54,282 nt of DNA, from contig NHFN02000016.1 of the NCBI GenBank assembly GCA_002170245.2, positions 1 to 54,282 of the forward strand, given 5' to 3'. The DNA comes from Gammaproteobacteria bacterium TMED112. GTDB taxonomy: Bacteria > Pseudomonadota > Gammaproteobacteria > Magnimaribacterales > TMED112. The position numbers were made by a program, and so were the translations under genes. Positions 19,166 through 29,651 of the stretch are shown one piece after another. Within the stretch, counting starts at the first letter, position 1. The number at the start of each line of letters is the position of its first letter. The notes beneath the pieces were generated by a model. That model ran no database searches. It was not told the origin of the DNA and worked only from the letters and a program-made list of their open reading frames with translations.

Positions 19166-20077
19166 ATGAAATTAAATAATCTTGATTTAAATCTTCTTGT
19201 TGTTTTCAACGCAATCTATACAGAAGGAAGCCTGACAAAGGCAGGTGAAATTGTTGGCATAACTCAACCTGCAGTTAGCAGTGCATTATCAAAGCTGAGA
19301 GATTATTTTGATGATCAATTGTTTATTCGTGTTGGGCAAGGCGTTCAGCCAACAGCTAAAACAGAAAATATCATTATTCATGTTCGAGAAGCCCTATCAA
19401 TTCTACAAAAAAGCTTAGAAACTCCAGATGCATTTGACCCAGTGGAGTCAAGCAGAACATTCAAACTTTCATTAAACGATATTAGTGAGGGAAGAGTCTT
19501 ACCAATTCTTATGGATAAAGTTCACAAGCAAGCCCCCAAGGTTAGCCTTAGTAGCTACTATACTCGAAGAGAAGATCTGCAACATGCATTAGCTGCAAAT
19601 GAAATATGCTTTGCAGTTGATCCATTCCCTCCATCTGATTCAGAAATCAAGAAAGAGTTAATTTTTGAAGATGAATTCGTATGCGGCTTTCGAAAAGATC
19701 ATGATCTATCTAAAGTAAAAAATCTCTCAATTGAGCAATATCTCGATTTAGATCACATCCATATATCAGGAAGAAAAAGAGGAGGTGCGCTAGTTGATAA
19801 TGCTCTTGCTAAGTTGCAATTAGACAGAAAGGTGATTTTAAGAGCACAGCATTATCTAATAACACCTGAAATCCTTAACAGTACTGATATGGTTTTAACG
19901 TGTACGAAATCCTTCGCAAACAAGCATGATCTAACATATAAAACTTTACCTTTTGAAGTTGCTCCATCACAATTTTTCTTAGCATGGCATACTACAAATG
20001 ATAAAGATCCTGGATGTATGTGGCTGAGAGAGTTAATAAAGGATTCCTTTACTGAAGCAAAGTCAAGATGGCATTAA
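19166..20077 (+). CDS. LysR family transcriptional regulator
   Basis: LDLNLLVVFNAIYTEGSLTKAGEIVGITQPAVSSALSKLRDYFDDQLFIRVGQGVQPTAKT. Start taken at ATG 19166 rather than GTG 19142. Confidence 0.92.
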   Translation: MKLNNLDLNLLVVFNAIYTEGSLTKAGEIVGITQPAVSSALSKLRDYFDDQLFIRVGQGVQPTAKTENIIIHVREALSILQKSLETPDAFDPVESSRTFKLSLNDISEGRVLPILMDKVHKQAPKVSLSSYYTRREDLQHALAANEICFAVDPFPPSDSEIKKELIFEDEFVCGFRKDHDLSKVKNLSIEQYLDLDHIHISGRKRGGALVDNALAKLQLDRKVILRAQHYLITPEILNSTDMVLTCTKSFANKHDLTYKTLPFEVAPSQFFLAWHTTNDKDPGCMWLRELIKDSFTEAKSRWH

Positions 20078-20124
20078 ATGGCCATTCTAAAAATACTGAA
20101 TAAAAGTTAAAATACTCAAACAAA

Positions 20125-23100
20125 ATGAGTACAGAATTCTATTTCAAAGACCTACAACAATTAAAATATCGAGATGAAACAAGTCTTGTTTCCAGTCTCA
20201 TACAGAGTAATGACTGGATAAATGAAAGAGTAATTTCACAAAACGCTGAAGAAATAGTAAAAAAATGTAGGCAAGACAGAAATAAGACAAGATTGGATAA
20301 TTTTTTTCTTGAATATGGTTTGAGTAATCAAGAAGGTGTCGCTTTGATGTGTCTGGCGGAGTCGCTTCTTAGAATACCAGACAATGCTACGTGTGATGAA
20401 ATCATTGAAGAAAAAATAGGTGGAAAAAAATGGCTCTCTCACTTTAATAGCTCTCCATCTCTATTCGTAAATGCAACAACATTTGGTCTATTTTTAGCTG
20501 AACAGGTGGTTGATTTAGATAAAAATATAAGCGCTAATCCAATTAGTTGGTTCCAAGGGTTAACTTCAAGACTAGGTGATCCAGTTCTTAGAGAAGCTAT
20601 AAAAAAAGGCATGGAAATATTAAGTGAAGAATTTGTATCAGGCATAGATATTGACGACGCATTAAATAAATTTGATCATCCTAAAATTCCATGCTCATTT
20701 GATATGTTAGGAGAAGCTGCAAGGACAAAATCAGACGTGGATTTCTTCTTTAGTGCATATGAAGATGCAATTAGAAAAGTTGGTGAAAAGAATGCATTGC
20801 TTTCAAAATCTTTTCATGAAATCTCAATAAAACTTTCTGCAATTCATCCAAGATATGAAGCTACTAAAAAAGAAAGAGTAATGGGCGAACTTTTAGAGAG
20901 AGTTTACCAGCTATGCGTTCAGTCAGCTGCACATAATATTGCTTTAACTATTGATGCTGAGGAACAAGATAGGTTGGAGTTAAGCCTGCATTTAATTGAA
21001 AATCTTGCTAAGCGTAAAGATTTAAGAGATTGGGGCGGTCTAGGCTTAGCAATCCAGGCTTATGGTAAAAGAGCTCCAGTAGTAGTCAAATTTATAGACG
21101 AGCTCGGAGCAAATAGAAACGGCATGATGATGAGATTAGTTAAGGGAGCTTATTGGGACCAAGAAGTGAAAATACATCAAGTTAAGGGTGCTGCAGATTT
21201 GCCAGTATTCACTTCGAAATCTTTCACAGACTTGAATTACCTCTCAACTGCAAAAATAATTTCTAAAACAAAAAATTTGCGGCCATATTTTGCTACGCAT
21301 AATGCACATACCATTGCTGGAATTATGCATCTCTATCAAGGCAGAGAGGATCAATTTGAATTTCAGAGAATATTTGGGATGGGTGATCTCACCTATAGAA
21401 ACGCTAAAAAAGTTTATTCAGATTTTCCATTAACAAGAGTGTACGCACCAGTTGGATCAAAAAAAGAATTACTACCCTACCTGGTTAGAAGGCTCTTAGA
21501 GAATGGGGCTAACAGTTCTTTCGTAAATAAATACCTATCCAAAGATATCCCAGTAAAAGAAGTTGTAAAAAATCCAATAGAGATCGCCAACAAAAACCTT
21601 TCAGGCAAAAATTTCTTAAAACAGGTTCCAAGACCCAACAAAATTTTCTCTGACAGAGAAAATTCGCAAGGTTTTGATTTTGGAGACTTAATAAGTATTG
21701 AAAATTTAACAAAAAATATAGCTGCTAATCATAAAAATGATTTTTATGCTTGCTCAATAATTAATGGTGAAGAGGTAATTGATAAATATGAAGATAAGTT
21801 TTCTCCTTTTAATCAATCCAAAATGATTGGAAGAGTTTCTTACCTTTCAAAGGATAATCTCAGCAAAATAAATCTAAAAAATTGTGATGAATGGAGGAAT
21901 TCATCAGTTGAAAATAGAATAGAGGTTTTGAAAAAAGCTGCTCAATTATTTCAAGAAAATTCAGACTTATTTTATAAACTATTAATTAATGAAGCAGGTA
22001 AAAGTTTAAAAGATTGTGATGCTGAAATAAGAGAATCAATAGATTTCATTAATTATTACTGTTTGCAAGCATCTAAAATTTTTAAACCAGAAGAACTGGA
22101 AAGCCCCTCTGGGGAAAGAAACTTTTTATCGATAGCTCCGAAGGGTAATTTCCTATGTATAAGCCCTTGGAATTTCCCTATGGCAATATTTATTGGACAA
22201 ATTGCTGCTGCTTTAGTAACAGGAAATAAAGTTTTAGCAAAACCTGCAGAAGATACGTCTTTGATTGCATTTCAAATAGTGAAAACTTTTTATAAAGCTG
22301 GTGTGCCTGAATCAGTATTGCAATTAATTATTGGTGGAAAGGATGTTGGGAATGAATTAACAAAATTAAGTGACTTGAATGGCGTGGCATTTACTGGATC
22401 AACTTCTGCTGCCAAGTCTATAAACCTAAATCTAGCCAAATCTGAAGGACCAATTAAAACTCTTATTGCGGAGACTGGGGGACAAAATGCCATGTTTGTA
22501 GATTCATCTGCACTAAAAGAGCAAGTCATAGATGATGTAATAAGGTCGGCCTTCTACAGTTCAGGTCAAAGATGCAGTGCGTTGAGAGTCATTTTTGTTC
22601 AAGAAGATGTTGCTCAAGAGTACTGGAATTATTTAAAGGAGGCTATGCAAGAAATCCAAATTGGAGATCCACAAAAACCATGTACAGATATTGGACCAAT
22701 TATTAACAAAACTTCGTTATCAAAGTTACAGGATCACGTTGCTAAATTAAAAAAACTTGGTAAAGAGTTTATTGAAACTGAAGGAAGTTTAGATAATCAT
22801 TCATTTTTAATGAATCCAATAGCTTTCAAGATTGATTCTATTAAAGAAATTGATGGAGAAAAATTTGGTCCAATTTTGCATTTTATAAGTTACCAGCCTT
22901 CAGAACTTGATAAATTAATTGAGGAAATTAATGCGACAGGTTTCGGGTTAACAATGGGTGTACATTCAAGGATTCTTGATAAAGCAAAACAAATTTTTGC
23001 CAAAGCGAATGTAGGAAACTTTTACCTTAACAGGGATATTGTTGGTGCAGTTGTTGGTGTTCAGCCATTTGGTGGTCAAGGTTTGAGTGGAACAGGACCT

Positions 23101-23211
23101 AAAGCTGGTGGACCAAACTATCTTCAGAGCTTTGTTACCGAAAAGACTTTCACTGACAATGTTATGGCAACAGGTGGTAATATAGACTTATTAACTAAAA
23201 ATAATGAGTAA
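20125..23211 (+). CDS. putA: Bifunctional proline dehydrogenase / L-glutamate gamma-semialdehyde dehydrogenase
   Basis: PRODH block (MMMRLVKGAYWDQEVK, FATHNAHTIAGI, RVYAPVGSKKELLPYLVRRLLENGANSSFV) then ALDH block (SPWNFPMAIFIGQIAAALVTGN, FTGSTSAAKSIN, AETGGQNAMFVDSSA, SGQRCSALRV). No N-terminal ribbon-helix-helix domain evident. Confidence 0.96.
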   Translation: MSTEFYFKDLQQLKYRDETSLVSSLIQSNDWINERVISQNAEEIVKKCRQDRNKTRLDNFFLEYGLSNQEGVALMCLAESLLRIPDNATCDEIIEEKIGGKKWLSHFNSSPSLFVNATTFGLFLAEQVVDLDKNISANPISWFQGLTSRLGDPVLREAIKKGMEILSEEFVSGIDIDDALNKFDHPKIPCSFDMLGEAARTKSDVDFFFSAYEDAIRKVGEKNALLSKSFHEISIKLSAIHPRYEATKKERVMGELLERVYQLCVQSAAHNIALTIDAEEQDRLELSLHLIENLAKRKDLRDWGGLGLAIQAYGKRAPVVVKFIDELGANRNGMMMRLVKGAYWDQEVKIHQVKGAADLPVFTSKSFTDLNYLSTAKIISKTKNLRPYFATHNAHTIAGIMHLYQGREDQFEFQRIFGMGDLTYRNAKKVYSDFPLTRVYAPVGSKKELLPYLVRRLLENGANSSFVNKYLSKDIPVKEVVKNPIEIANKNLSGKNFLKQVPRPNKIFSDRENSQGFDFGDLISIENLTKNIAANHKNDFYACSIINGEEVIDKYEDKFSPFNQSKMIGRVSYLSKDNLSKINLKNCDEWRNSSVENRIEVLKKAAQLFQENSDLFYKLLINEAGKSLKDCDAEIRESIDFINYYCLQASKIFKPEELESPSGERNFLSIAPKGNFLCISPWNFPMAIFIGQIAAALVTGNKVLAKPAEDTSLIAFQIVKTFYKAGVPESVLQLIIGGKDVGNELTKLSDLNGVAFTGSTSAAKSINLNLAKSEGPIKTLIAETGGQNAMFVDSSALKEQVIDDVIRSAFYSSGQRCSALRVIFVQEDVAQEYWNYLKEAMQEIQIGDPQKPCTDIGPIINKTSLSKLQDHVAKLKKLGKEFIETEGSLDNHSFLMNPIAFKIDSIKEIDGEKFGPILHFISYQPSELDKLIEEINATGFGLTMGVHSRILDKAKQIFAKANVGNFYLNRDIVGAVVGVQPFGGQGLSGTGPKAGGPNYLQSFVTEKTFTDNVMATGGNIDLLTKNNE

Positions 23212-23597
23212 TGCTTAATAAAATTTTTTTACTGTTCACTGCACTAATGTATGGCTGGCTAGGTGGTTGGGCTCTATTTGATCCAGCCTCATATGTTGAT
23301 GATGTTGGTTTGAGCATAACTTCAAATCTTGGTTCTGCCGAAATTAGATCTGTCTATGGAGGCATTAATTTTTTAGTTGGTCTTTCCGCATTTTATGCAT
23401 TATTAAAACCACAGCATGAAGAAATATTTTTTCAAATATTACTTTTTTTAATTACAGGGATTCTTCTAGGCAGAATTATTACTCTAATTTACGGCGAATT
23501 TACATCTGCATTCTTGGTCGGTTTTACTGCTTTTGAAGTTGTTTATTTCCTATTTTTGGTCGTCACTTTAAAAAGAATGAAAAGGAAAATTTTTTAA
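23211..23597 (+). CDS. Small integral membrane protein, DUF4345-like
   Basis: 128 aa, about four hydrophobic segments; pattern GWALFDPASYVDDVGLS...EIRSVYGGINFLVGL; starts at the putA stop. Confidence 0.65.
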   Translation: MLNKIFLLFTALMYGWLGGWALFDPASYVDDVGLSITSNLGSAEIRSVYGGINFLVGLSAFYALLKPQHEEIFFQILLFLITGILLGRIITLIYGEFTSAFLVGFTAFEVVYFLFLVVTLKRMKRKIF

Positions 23598-23854
23598 TGC
23601 CTGATGGGATTGTTTATGGCCTTATTGATAATGGCGTACTAGCTTTTGCTACTGTTCTAGGCATAGACATTGACAAATATTTTAAAGGTTCTGGTGTCAA
23701 TGGAGCTTTATATGGTGCTTTGATAGGCAACTCTTTATCGGATTTTCTAGGTGCAATAGTAGATTTCCCTCTAATGCTTGCTTTAAATATCACCTTTGGG
23801 TGTTTACTTGTTATCCCAATAGTCTGGTTTATCCTTCTCTTTAAGAAGAGCTAG
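23597..23854 (+). CDS. Small hypothetical membrane protein
   Basis: 85 aa, hydrophobic, directly abuts the upstream ORF. Confidence 0.6.
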   Translation: MPDGIVYGLIDNGVLAFATVLGIDIDKYFKGSGVNGALYGALIGNSLSDFLGAIVDFPLMLALNITFGCLLVIPIVWFILLFKKS

Positions 23855-24263
23855 ATCTTATTGATACTAACAATGATCTTAAATGATTTAAGTCATAACC
23901 TGCTTCAGCTGCCATTTTGATAGTTTCGTCGACGTTTTCTTTAAACACATTTGCACAGGCCCAAAGATTTATGCATCTAGTGCCTGTTCTGCAATAAGCT
24001 AAAGTTTTATGATTTTTATCAAGAATTTTTTTTGTTTCAAATATTAATTCAGATTGCAGGTCACCAGGAATCATAGGTAAATTTATAAATGTTAAACCCA
24101 TTGACTCACAACGCTTCTGAATTAGTTCAAAATCAGTCTGAGTTTCTTCTTCGCCATTTGGTCTGTTACAAACTATTAGACTAAACCCCTCTTTATCAAA
24201 AAGATCTATGTCTTCTTCACTTATTTGTGATGAAACATAATAATTGTCTGATACTTTTTTCAT
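23841..24263 (-). CDS. TIGR01244/DUF442-type phosphatase/sulfurtransferase-like protein
   Basis: YYVSSQISEEDI, VCNRPNGEEETQTDFELI, FINLPMIPGDLQ, TLAYCRTGTRCINLWA. Confidence 0.8.
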   Translation of the reverse strand: MKKVSDNYYVSSQISEEDIDLFDKEGFSLIVCNRPNGEEETQTDFELIQKRCESMGLTFINLPMIPGDLQSELIFETKKILDKNHKTLAYCRTGTRCINLWACANVFKENVDETIKMAAEAGYDLNHLRSLLVSIRSSSS

Positions 24264-27200
24264 TCTGCCCTATTTTCTTTTTGAGCTTTATGTTTTTTTA
24301 CTGATATATTTGTTTTGCCTTGAAATCTAAAAAAGCGATTAAATTTAATTGGGCTTTTATTACTATTAAAGTTAATTCTAGTCTTAAAACTCTCATAGGA
24401 TTTTGCTCTTACAGGCCCATAGCCTTTGACTTCTTTTGAAGCCTCAATTAATTCCGATAATTTTTTACTCTTAGTACCAGTAATAAGATTATCTATTTCA
24501 ACAAGTTTATTTCTAAAAATTTCTTTGTGTTCTTTATCTTGTCTTCTGTCTTGCGTTAAACCTAGTGGGTCAAAAAAAGTACCTCTTAAAAACTTCATCG
24601 ACTTAAGAATTTTAAAAATTGGCATTGCTATATACCCCGGTATGGCAATCTTTATTGGTCTTTGTGTTCTTTTATCTTTAATAAATGAGATTATTGGCGG
24701 AGATAAATAATACTTGAGATTATTCCAAGAATTAAAGGTGTTGTCCAAGATTTTTGTGGTACTTTCAAGGTGCATTCTAGCAACTTCATACTCATCCTTA
24801 ATTGCATAAACCCTATAGAGTTCTTTAATTGCCTCTTTTGCAATATTCTCAGTTTCAGCTTCCTGAGACAGTATCAGATCAATGAGGTTTTTATCTTTCT
24901 TAAAATCTTCGAGCACCCTTTCATCGTAAACTTTTATGCGCTCCACCCTATCTTCGAAAAGTTCGATTGAATTTAACTCCTTTACTTCATTTTCAGATAA
25001 AAATGAAAAAATTTCATGACTTGGATTAATTGTATATAGCCTACCTAAATTGAAGTTATATAGATTTCTTTCTACGCCAATACCATTGAGCTCAATTGCT
25101 TTAAAAATATTTTCAGCCTTCAAAGGAATCAAACCATTTTGATAAGCACTACCTAACATCAACATATTCGTACCTATAGCATCGCCAGATAATTTTTCAG
25201 AAATACTAATCGCTGGAATATTTGAGATAATTTTTTTGGTGGTACTTTCAAGCATGTGAAAAATATCGTTGTTTTTGAAATCTATATCTCTTTGGGTTAT
25301 GAAATCAGCTACCGGTATGGTGTTGCTATTTAAAACCGTGATTGTTTTTTCTTTGGAAATTACCTCTTGAATTTCAGGCTTCGTACCCACCACTCCATCA
25401 CAGGCCAGCAAAACATTAGCAGAACCTGGTGAAATTTTTTGACTATAAGGCTTATTATTTGTTTCAAATATTTTTATATGTGACCAGACTGCTCCACCTT
25501 TCTGCGCTAGACCTGTCATATCTAGAACTGATGAATCTTTGCCTTCATAATGTGCTGCATATGCCAGAATGGCCGATATAGTCAACACTCCAGTGCCGCC
25601 TATTCCGGTCAACATAATATTATTAATGTCCTGATTAGTTTTTTGTTGTGGCTCTGGCAATTCTCCAAGATCTTTTAATTCAGCATTGTTTTGGATCTCT
25701 GCATCCACTGTAATAAAAGATGGGCAAAATCCTTTAATGCATGAGTAGTCTTTGTTGCAATTGGATTGATTAATCTTTCTTTTTCTTCCTAATTCGGTTT
25801 CTAAAGGTTCTATAGAGACACAATTTGATTGAACAGAACAATCGCCACAACCTTCACAAACATCTTTATTTATGAGTACTCTTTTTTTTGGATCTTCCAT
25901 CAAGCCTCTTTTTCTTCTTCTCCTCTTTTCAGCAGCACAAGTCTGATCAAAGATTAAAACACTTACTCCCTCATATTCACTCAACTCTTCTTGTTCAGTA
26001 ATGATTAAATCTCTATGCAGGCTTTTGACTTCATCGTTCACTAGATGATTGTATCTTTTAGGGTCTTCGGACAAGATTGAGACTTTTTTTACTCCCTCCG
26101 CGAGAACTTGTTTTACTATTCCTTCAACATCCCAGTTAGAACCAATCTCTTGCCCACCAGTCATTGCGACCGCATCGTTGTAAAGAATTTTGTAGGTTAT
26201 GTTCACATTTGCATCGAGCGATGCCCTTATAGCTAAAATGCCAGAATGTTTATATGTACCGTCACCTAAGTTTGCAAATACATGTTTTTCATGAGAAAAA
26301 GGTGCTATTCCAATCCATGGCGTTCCTTCTCCACCCATTTGAGTAAAAAATTCTGTACTTTCGATCGAATCAACGGCCATGTAATGACACCCTATTCCAC
26401 CTAATGCTCTTTTGCCTTCCGGGACCTTTAAAGACGAATTATGAGGACACCCTGAACAAAAAAATGGTTTTCTAATTATTGGTGCTTGTAAATTACTTTG
26501 TTCTTCAGTCCGTTTTCTAAACCATTCAAGATTATTAAGTAATTCAGAGTCACCTGATATTTTATGAACTATTGTTGAAATTGCTTCAACAATAGTTTGT
26601 AAGGGCAAGTCATTTTCAGCTGGCAATAACCAATTTCCAAATTCATCTTGTTTGCCTATTACCGTCGGTCTGACGCTTTCCTTCCAATTATATAATTGCC
26701 ATTTCACTTGATGCTCTATAAGTTCTCTTTTCTCCTCAACCACCAAAACAGTATCCAAACCCTCACAAAACTCTCTAACTCCATGTGGTTCTAGTGGCCA
26801 TGGCATACCAACTTTATAAATACAAATACCAAGTTCTTTTGCCTTATTCTCGTCAATGTCTAACCACCTTAATGCCTCTCTAACATCGTTGTAGGATTTT
26901 CCAGCAGTTATTATTCCCATTTTAGAATTACCGCTTTTCCACATAGATACATCTATATTATTTGCTCTTACAAATTCTTGTGCTGCAAATCCTTTTGCTC
27001 TTTGCAATCTATAATCTTGTTCTCTTGGTGTATCAGAATAAAGTATGTTTCTGGGAAGATCTTTATATTCTCCTAGGAAGCTTTCATCTGGAATGATTAT
27101 TGGGAATTTTTCTAACGCTGTATCGTACCTTTTCCCTGAATCAGCAACATCAGAAACGATTTTAAAACCTGTCCAACAACCACTAAATCTACTCATAGCT

Positions 27201-27757
27201 ATTCCTAGGAGTCCAAACCTAACAATTTCATCAACACCTGAAGGATAAAGATAAGGCATAAATGCACTCATAAAGTTATGATCAGATTGATGAGGTAACG
27301 TTGACGACTTTGCAGCATGATCATCACCAGCAATGGCTAATACACCTCCGTATTTTGATGAGCCTGCAGCATTAGCATGTTTAAATACATCCATTGTTCT
27401 ATCCATACCTGGACCTTTTCCGTACCATATTCCAAATACGCCATCCTTTTTTCCTCTTTGTTTAAATTCGCCCTGTTGCGCACCCCAAACTGCAGTAGCT
27501 CCCAGTTCTTCATTTAAACCAGGCTGATGGAAGATATTTTTCTCATCTAAATATTTTTGAGCTTTACTAAGTTCTAGATCGTAACCACCTAGTGGCGAGC
27601 CTTTGTAACCAGAGATGAATCCTCCAGTATTAAGATTATTTTGGGCATCGAGGTCTTTTTGAATTATAGGAAGCCTAACAAGTGCTTGTATGCCAGTGAG
27701 GAAGATTTTACCTTCCCTTTTTTCATACTTATCGCTTAAAGAAATTTTCTTTTGCAA
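24260..27757 (-). CDS. Indolepyruvate ferredoxin oxidoreductase, fused alpha/beta-type single polypeptide
   Basis: GGFISGYKGSPLGGYDLEL, GVFGIWYGKGPGMDRTMDVFKHANAAGSS, CSGCPHN, ferredoxin-like CEGCGDCSVQSNC, gamma-like LTGIGGTGVLTISAILAYAAHYEG. Confidence 0.93.
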   Translation of the reverse strand: MQKKISLSDKYEKREGKIFLTGIQALVRLPIIQKDLDAQNNLNTGGFISGYKGSPLGGYDLELSKAQKYLDEKNIFHQPGLNEELGATAVWGAQQGEFKQRGKKDGVFGIWYGKGPGMDRTMDVFKHANAAGSSKYGGVLAIAGDDHAAKSSTLPHQSDHNFMSAFMPYLYPSGVDEIVRFGLLGIAMSRFSGCWTGFKIVSDVADSGKRYDTALEKFPIIIPDESFLGEYKDLPRNILYSDTPREQDYRLQRAKGFAAQEFVRANNIDVSMWKSGNSKMGIITAGKSYNDVREALRWLDIDENKAKELGICIYKVGMPWPLEPHGVREFCEGLDTVLVVEEKRELIEHQVKWQLYNWKESVRPTVIGKQDEFGNWLLPAENDLPLQTIVEAISTIVHKISGDSELLNNLEWFRKRTEEQSNLQAPIIRKPFFCSGCPHNSSLKVPEGKRALGGIGCHYMAVDSIESTEFFTQMGGEGTPWIGIAPFSHEKHVFANLGDGTYKHSGILAIRASLDANVNITYKILYNDAVAMTGGQEIGSNWDVEGIVKQVLAEGVKKVSILSEDPKRYNHLVNDEVKSLHRDLIITEQEELSEYEGVSVLIFDQTCAAEKRRRRKRGLMEDPKKRVLINKDVCEGCGDCSVQSNCVSIEPLETELGRKRKINQSNCNKDYSCIKGFCPSFITVDAEIQNNAELKDLGELPEPQQKTNQDINNIMLTGIGGTGVLTISAILAYAAHYEGKDSSVLDMTGLAQKGGAVWSHIKIFETNNKPYSQKISPGSANVLLACDGVVGTKPEIQEVISKEKTITVLNSNTIPVADFITQRDIDFKNNDIFHMLESTTKKIISNIPAISISEKLSGDAIGTNMLMLGSAYQNGLIPLKAENIFKAIELNGIGVERNLYNFNLGRLYTINPSHEIFSFLSENEVKELNSIELFEDRVERIKVYDERVLEDFKKDKNLIDLILSQEAETENIAKEAIKELYRVYAIKDEYEVARMHLESTTKILDNTFNSWNNLKYYLSPPIISFIKDKRTQRPIKIAIPGYIAMPIFKILKSMKFLRGTFFDPLGLTQDRRQDKEHKEIFRNKLVEIDNLITGTKSKKLSELIEASKEVKGYGPVRAKSYESFKTRINFNSNKSPIKFNRFFRFQGKTNISVKKHKAQKENRAE

Positions 27758-27859
27758 CTTAAGCCCCTATGGATAACCATATTCTAGTCATTGTTAATTA
27801 TAAACTTTCTATCTAAAGTTCGCTGTTTTTATATTTTGAGATTGAGGCTTTAGATTAAT

Positions 27860-28276
27860 TTATAAATCGCCTTCTTTTCTGATTTCGCTTCTCTGAACTG
27901 CGAACTTTTCTCCATACCGTGCTTCAAGTTTTTGTTGGTTTTCACTAATTACTTCAAAAGGATCCAGTTTGAGGGCTGCACATGCTGTAATCCAATACCA
28001 CATAATGTCCCCAAGCTCTCTTTTCATATGGAAAATATTGTCCTCTGAAGGCGGCTTACCTTGAAGAAACATTTTTTTTACTATTTCAACAAATTCACCT
28101 GACTCACTACCTAAACCTAAAGCAGCAGTTAAAAGTCTGGCAGACTCAATTGGAGATTTTTCGTCTATATTTTTCAAGCTCGTTTTGAGAGCCTCAAGAT
28201 CAAGGCTTGGTTCACTTGTGACTTTAGTAACAAAGTCACTGTAAGTTGAAAAAAATTCTTTGACTTCCTTACTCAT
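27860..28276 (-). CDS. MazG-like nucleotide pyrophosphohydrolase
   Basis: GSESGEFVEIVKKMFLQGKPPSEDNIFHMKRELGDIMWYWITACAALKLDPFEV: MazG-type ExxE...ExxD pattern. Confidence 0.82.
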   Translation of the reverse strand: MSKEVKEFFSTYSDFVTKVTSEPSLDLEALKTSLKNIDEKSPIESARLLTAALGLGSESGEFVEIVKKMFLQGKPPSEDNIFHMKRELGDIMWYWITACAALKLDPFEVISENQQKLEARYGEKFAVQRSEIRKEGDL

Positions 28277-28278
28277 AA

Positions 28279-29001
28279 TTAAAATTTTTCCATGTAGGGA
28301 CGTAAATCAATTTCATGTGTCCATACTGATTTTTCTTGTAAATGTAGATTGTAATATGTTTCAGCAATTTGATCAGGCTTTAAAATACCATCCACTTCCT
28401 TAAGTTTGTACGTTTCTGGAAAATTTTCTTCAATCCATGGATGGTCTATGGCTCCATCAATAATTGTATGAACAACGTGAATTCCTTGTGGTCCTAGCTC
28501 TCTTGCAAGAGACTGAGCGAGAGCTCTTAAACCAAATTTAGCAGATGAAAAAGCACTAAAGCCAGTACTACCTCTCACTGAAGCTGTAGCACCTGTGAAA
28601 ATGATAGTGCCTTTATTTATCATATGTTTAGCTGATTCTCGACCAACTAAAAAACCTGCAAAGGTTGCCATTTCCCAAACTTTTTTAAACACTCTGGCAG
28701 TTGTATCTTTGATTGGGAAATAGACATTTGCGCCGATATTGAAAATTACACAGTCAATATGACCGTATTCACTTGCCTTTGAAAATAAATTTATAACTTG
28801 CTCTTCATCCCGAGCATCGGTTGGAATAGCTGTCGCAGTGCCGCTACTTGTTTCGATTTCATTGCAAAGCTCATCTAATGCTGATGCATTTCGTTCCCTT
28901 CTTGCAACGAAGACATGATGACCTTCTTTAGCAAATTTCCTAGCCAGGCTAGAGCCCAATCCTGGTCCAGCTCCAATAATTATTACTGATCCTTTTTTCA
29001 A
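28279..29001 (-). CDS. SDR family oxidoreductase
   Basis: IIIGAGPGLGSSLARKFAKEG, FNIGANVYFPI, FTGATASVRGSTGFSAFSSAKFGLRALAQSLARELGPQGIHV. Confidence 0.9.
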   Translation of the reverse strand: MKKGSVIIIGAGPGLGSSLARKFAKEGHHVFVARRERNASALDELCNEIETSSGTATAIPTDARDEEQVINLFSKASEYGHIDCVIFNIGANVYFPIKDTTARVFKKVWEMATFAGFLVGRESAKHMINKGTIIFTGATASVRGSTGFSAFSSAKFGLRALAQSLARELGPQGIHVVHTIIDGAIDHPWIEENFPETYKLKEVDGILKPDQIAETYYNLHLQEKSVWTHEIDLRPYMEKF

Positions 29002-29057
29002 AATATTCTTCTATTTATAATTTAATCTTAAGATAATATTAAATTACTTACACAAAT

Positions 29058-29651
29058 ATGGTTACCATTAAATTTATATTTGATATTGCTAGTCCCAATG
29101 GATATCTCTGTCATAAAGTAATACCTGAGTATGAGAAAAAATACTCGGTTAAATTTGCTTATGAAATTTGCTTATTGGGTGGTATTCATAAGTTATCAAA
29201 TAACCAACCCCCTATGATCTCTAATGTCGATATTCCTAATAAATTCAATTATTTTGATGTAGAGATAAAACGATTTGTCGAGTTATATAAGTTAACAAAA
29301 TTTTGTTTCAATCCCCATTTTCCAGTTAATACTCTAACCATGCAGAGAGCAGCTCTAGTTGCCCAGGAAGATGGTTTTTTAATTGAATATATAGACTCTA
29401 TCGCTGAAGGTATGTGGGAAGATAAAAAAAATATGGGAGATACAGAAATTCTGATTAATCATTTAAATAAATCTGGGTTCAGTGGTGAAAAAATTCTTGA
29501 AAGAACATCAGATCCAGAAGTTAAGCAAAAACTAATACAAAATACTGAAGATGCCGTAAGTGCTGGTGCATTTGGAGTCCCAACTTTCTTTCTTAACAAC
29601 CAAATTTTTTGGGGCAAGGAAGCTTTGAGAGAAATGCCTGACTATTTCTAA
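29058..29651 (+). CDS. DsbA-fold 2-hydroxychromene-2-carboxylate isomerase-like protein
   Basis: IKFIFDIASPNGYLCHKVIPEYEKKY, GAFGVPTFFLNNQIFWGKEALREM. Confidence 0.83.
   Translation: MVTIKFIFDIASPNGYLCHKVIPEYEKKYSVKFAYEICLLGGIHKLSNNQPPMISNVDIPNKFNYFDVEIKRFVELYKLTKFCFNPHFPVNTLTMQRAALVAQEDGFLIEYIDSIAEGMWEDKKNMGDTEILINHLNKSGFSGEKILERTSDPEVKQKLIQNTEDAVSAGAFGVPTFFLNNQIFWGKEALREMPDYF

Noticed and set aside
24426-24710. 94-aa plus-strand ORF within the IOR gene
   Set aside because: Antisense to the continuous indolepyruvate oxidoreductase reading frame; no recognisable domain.
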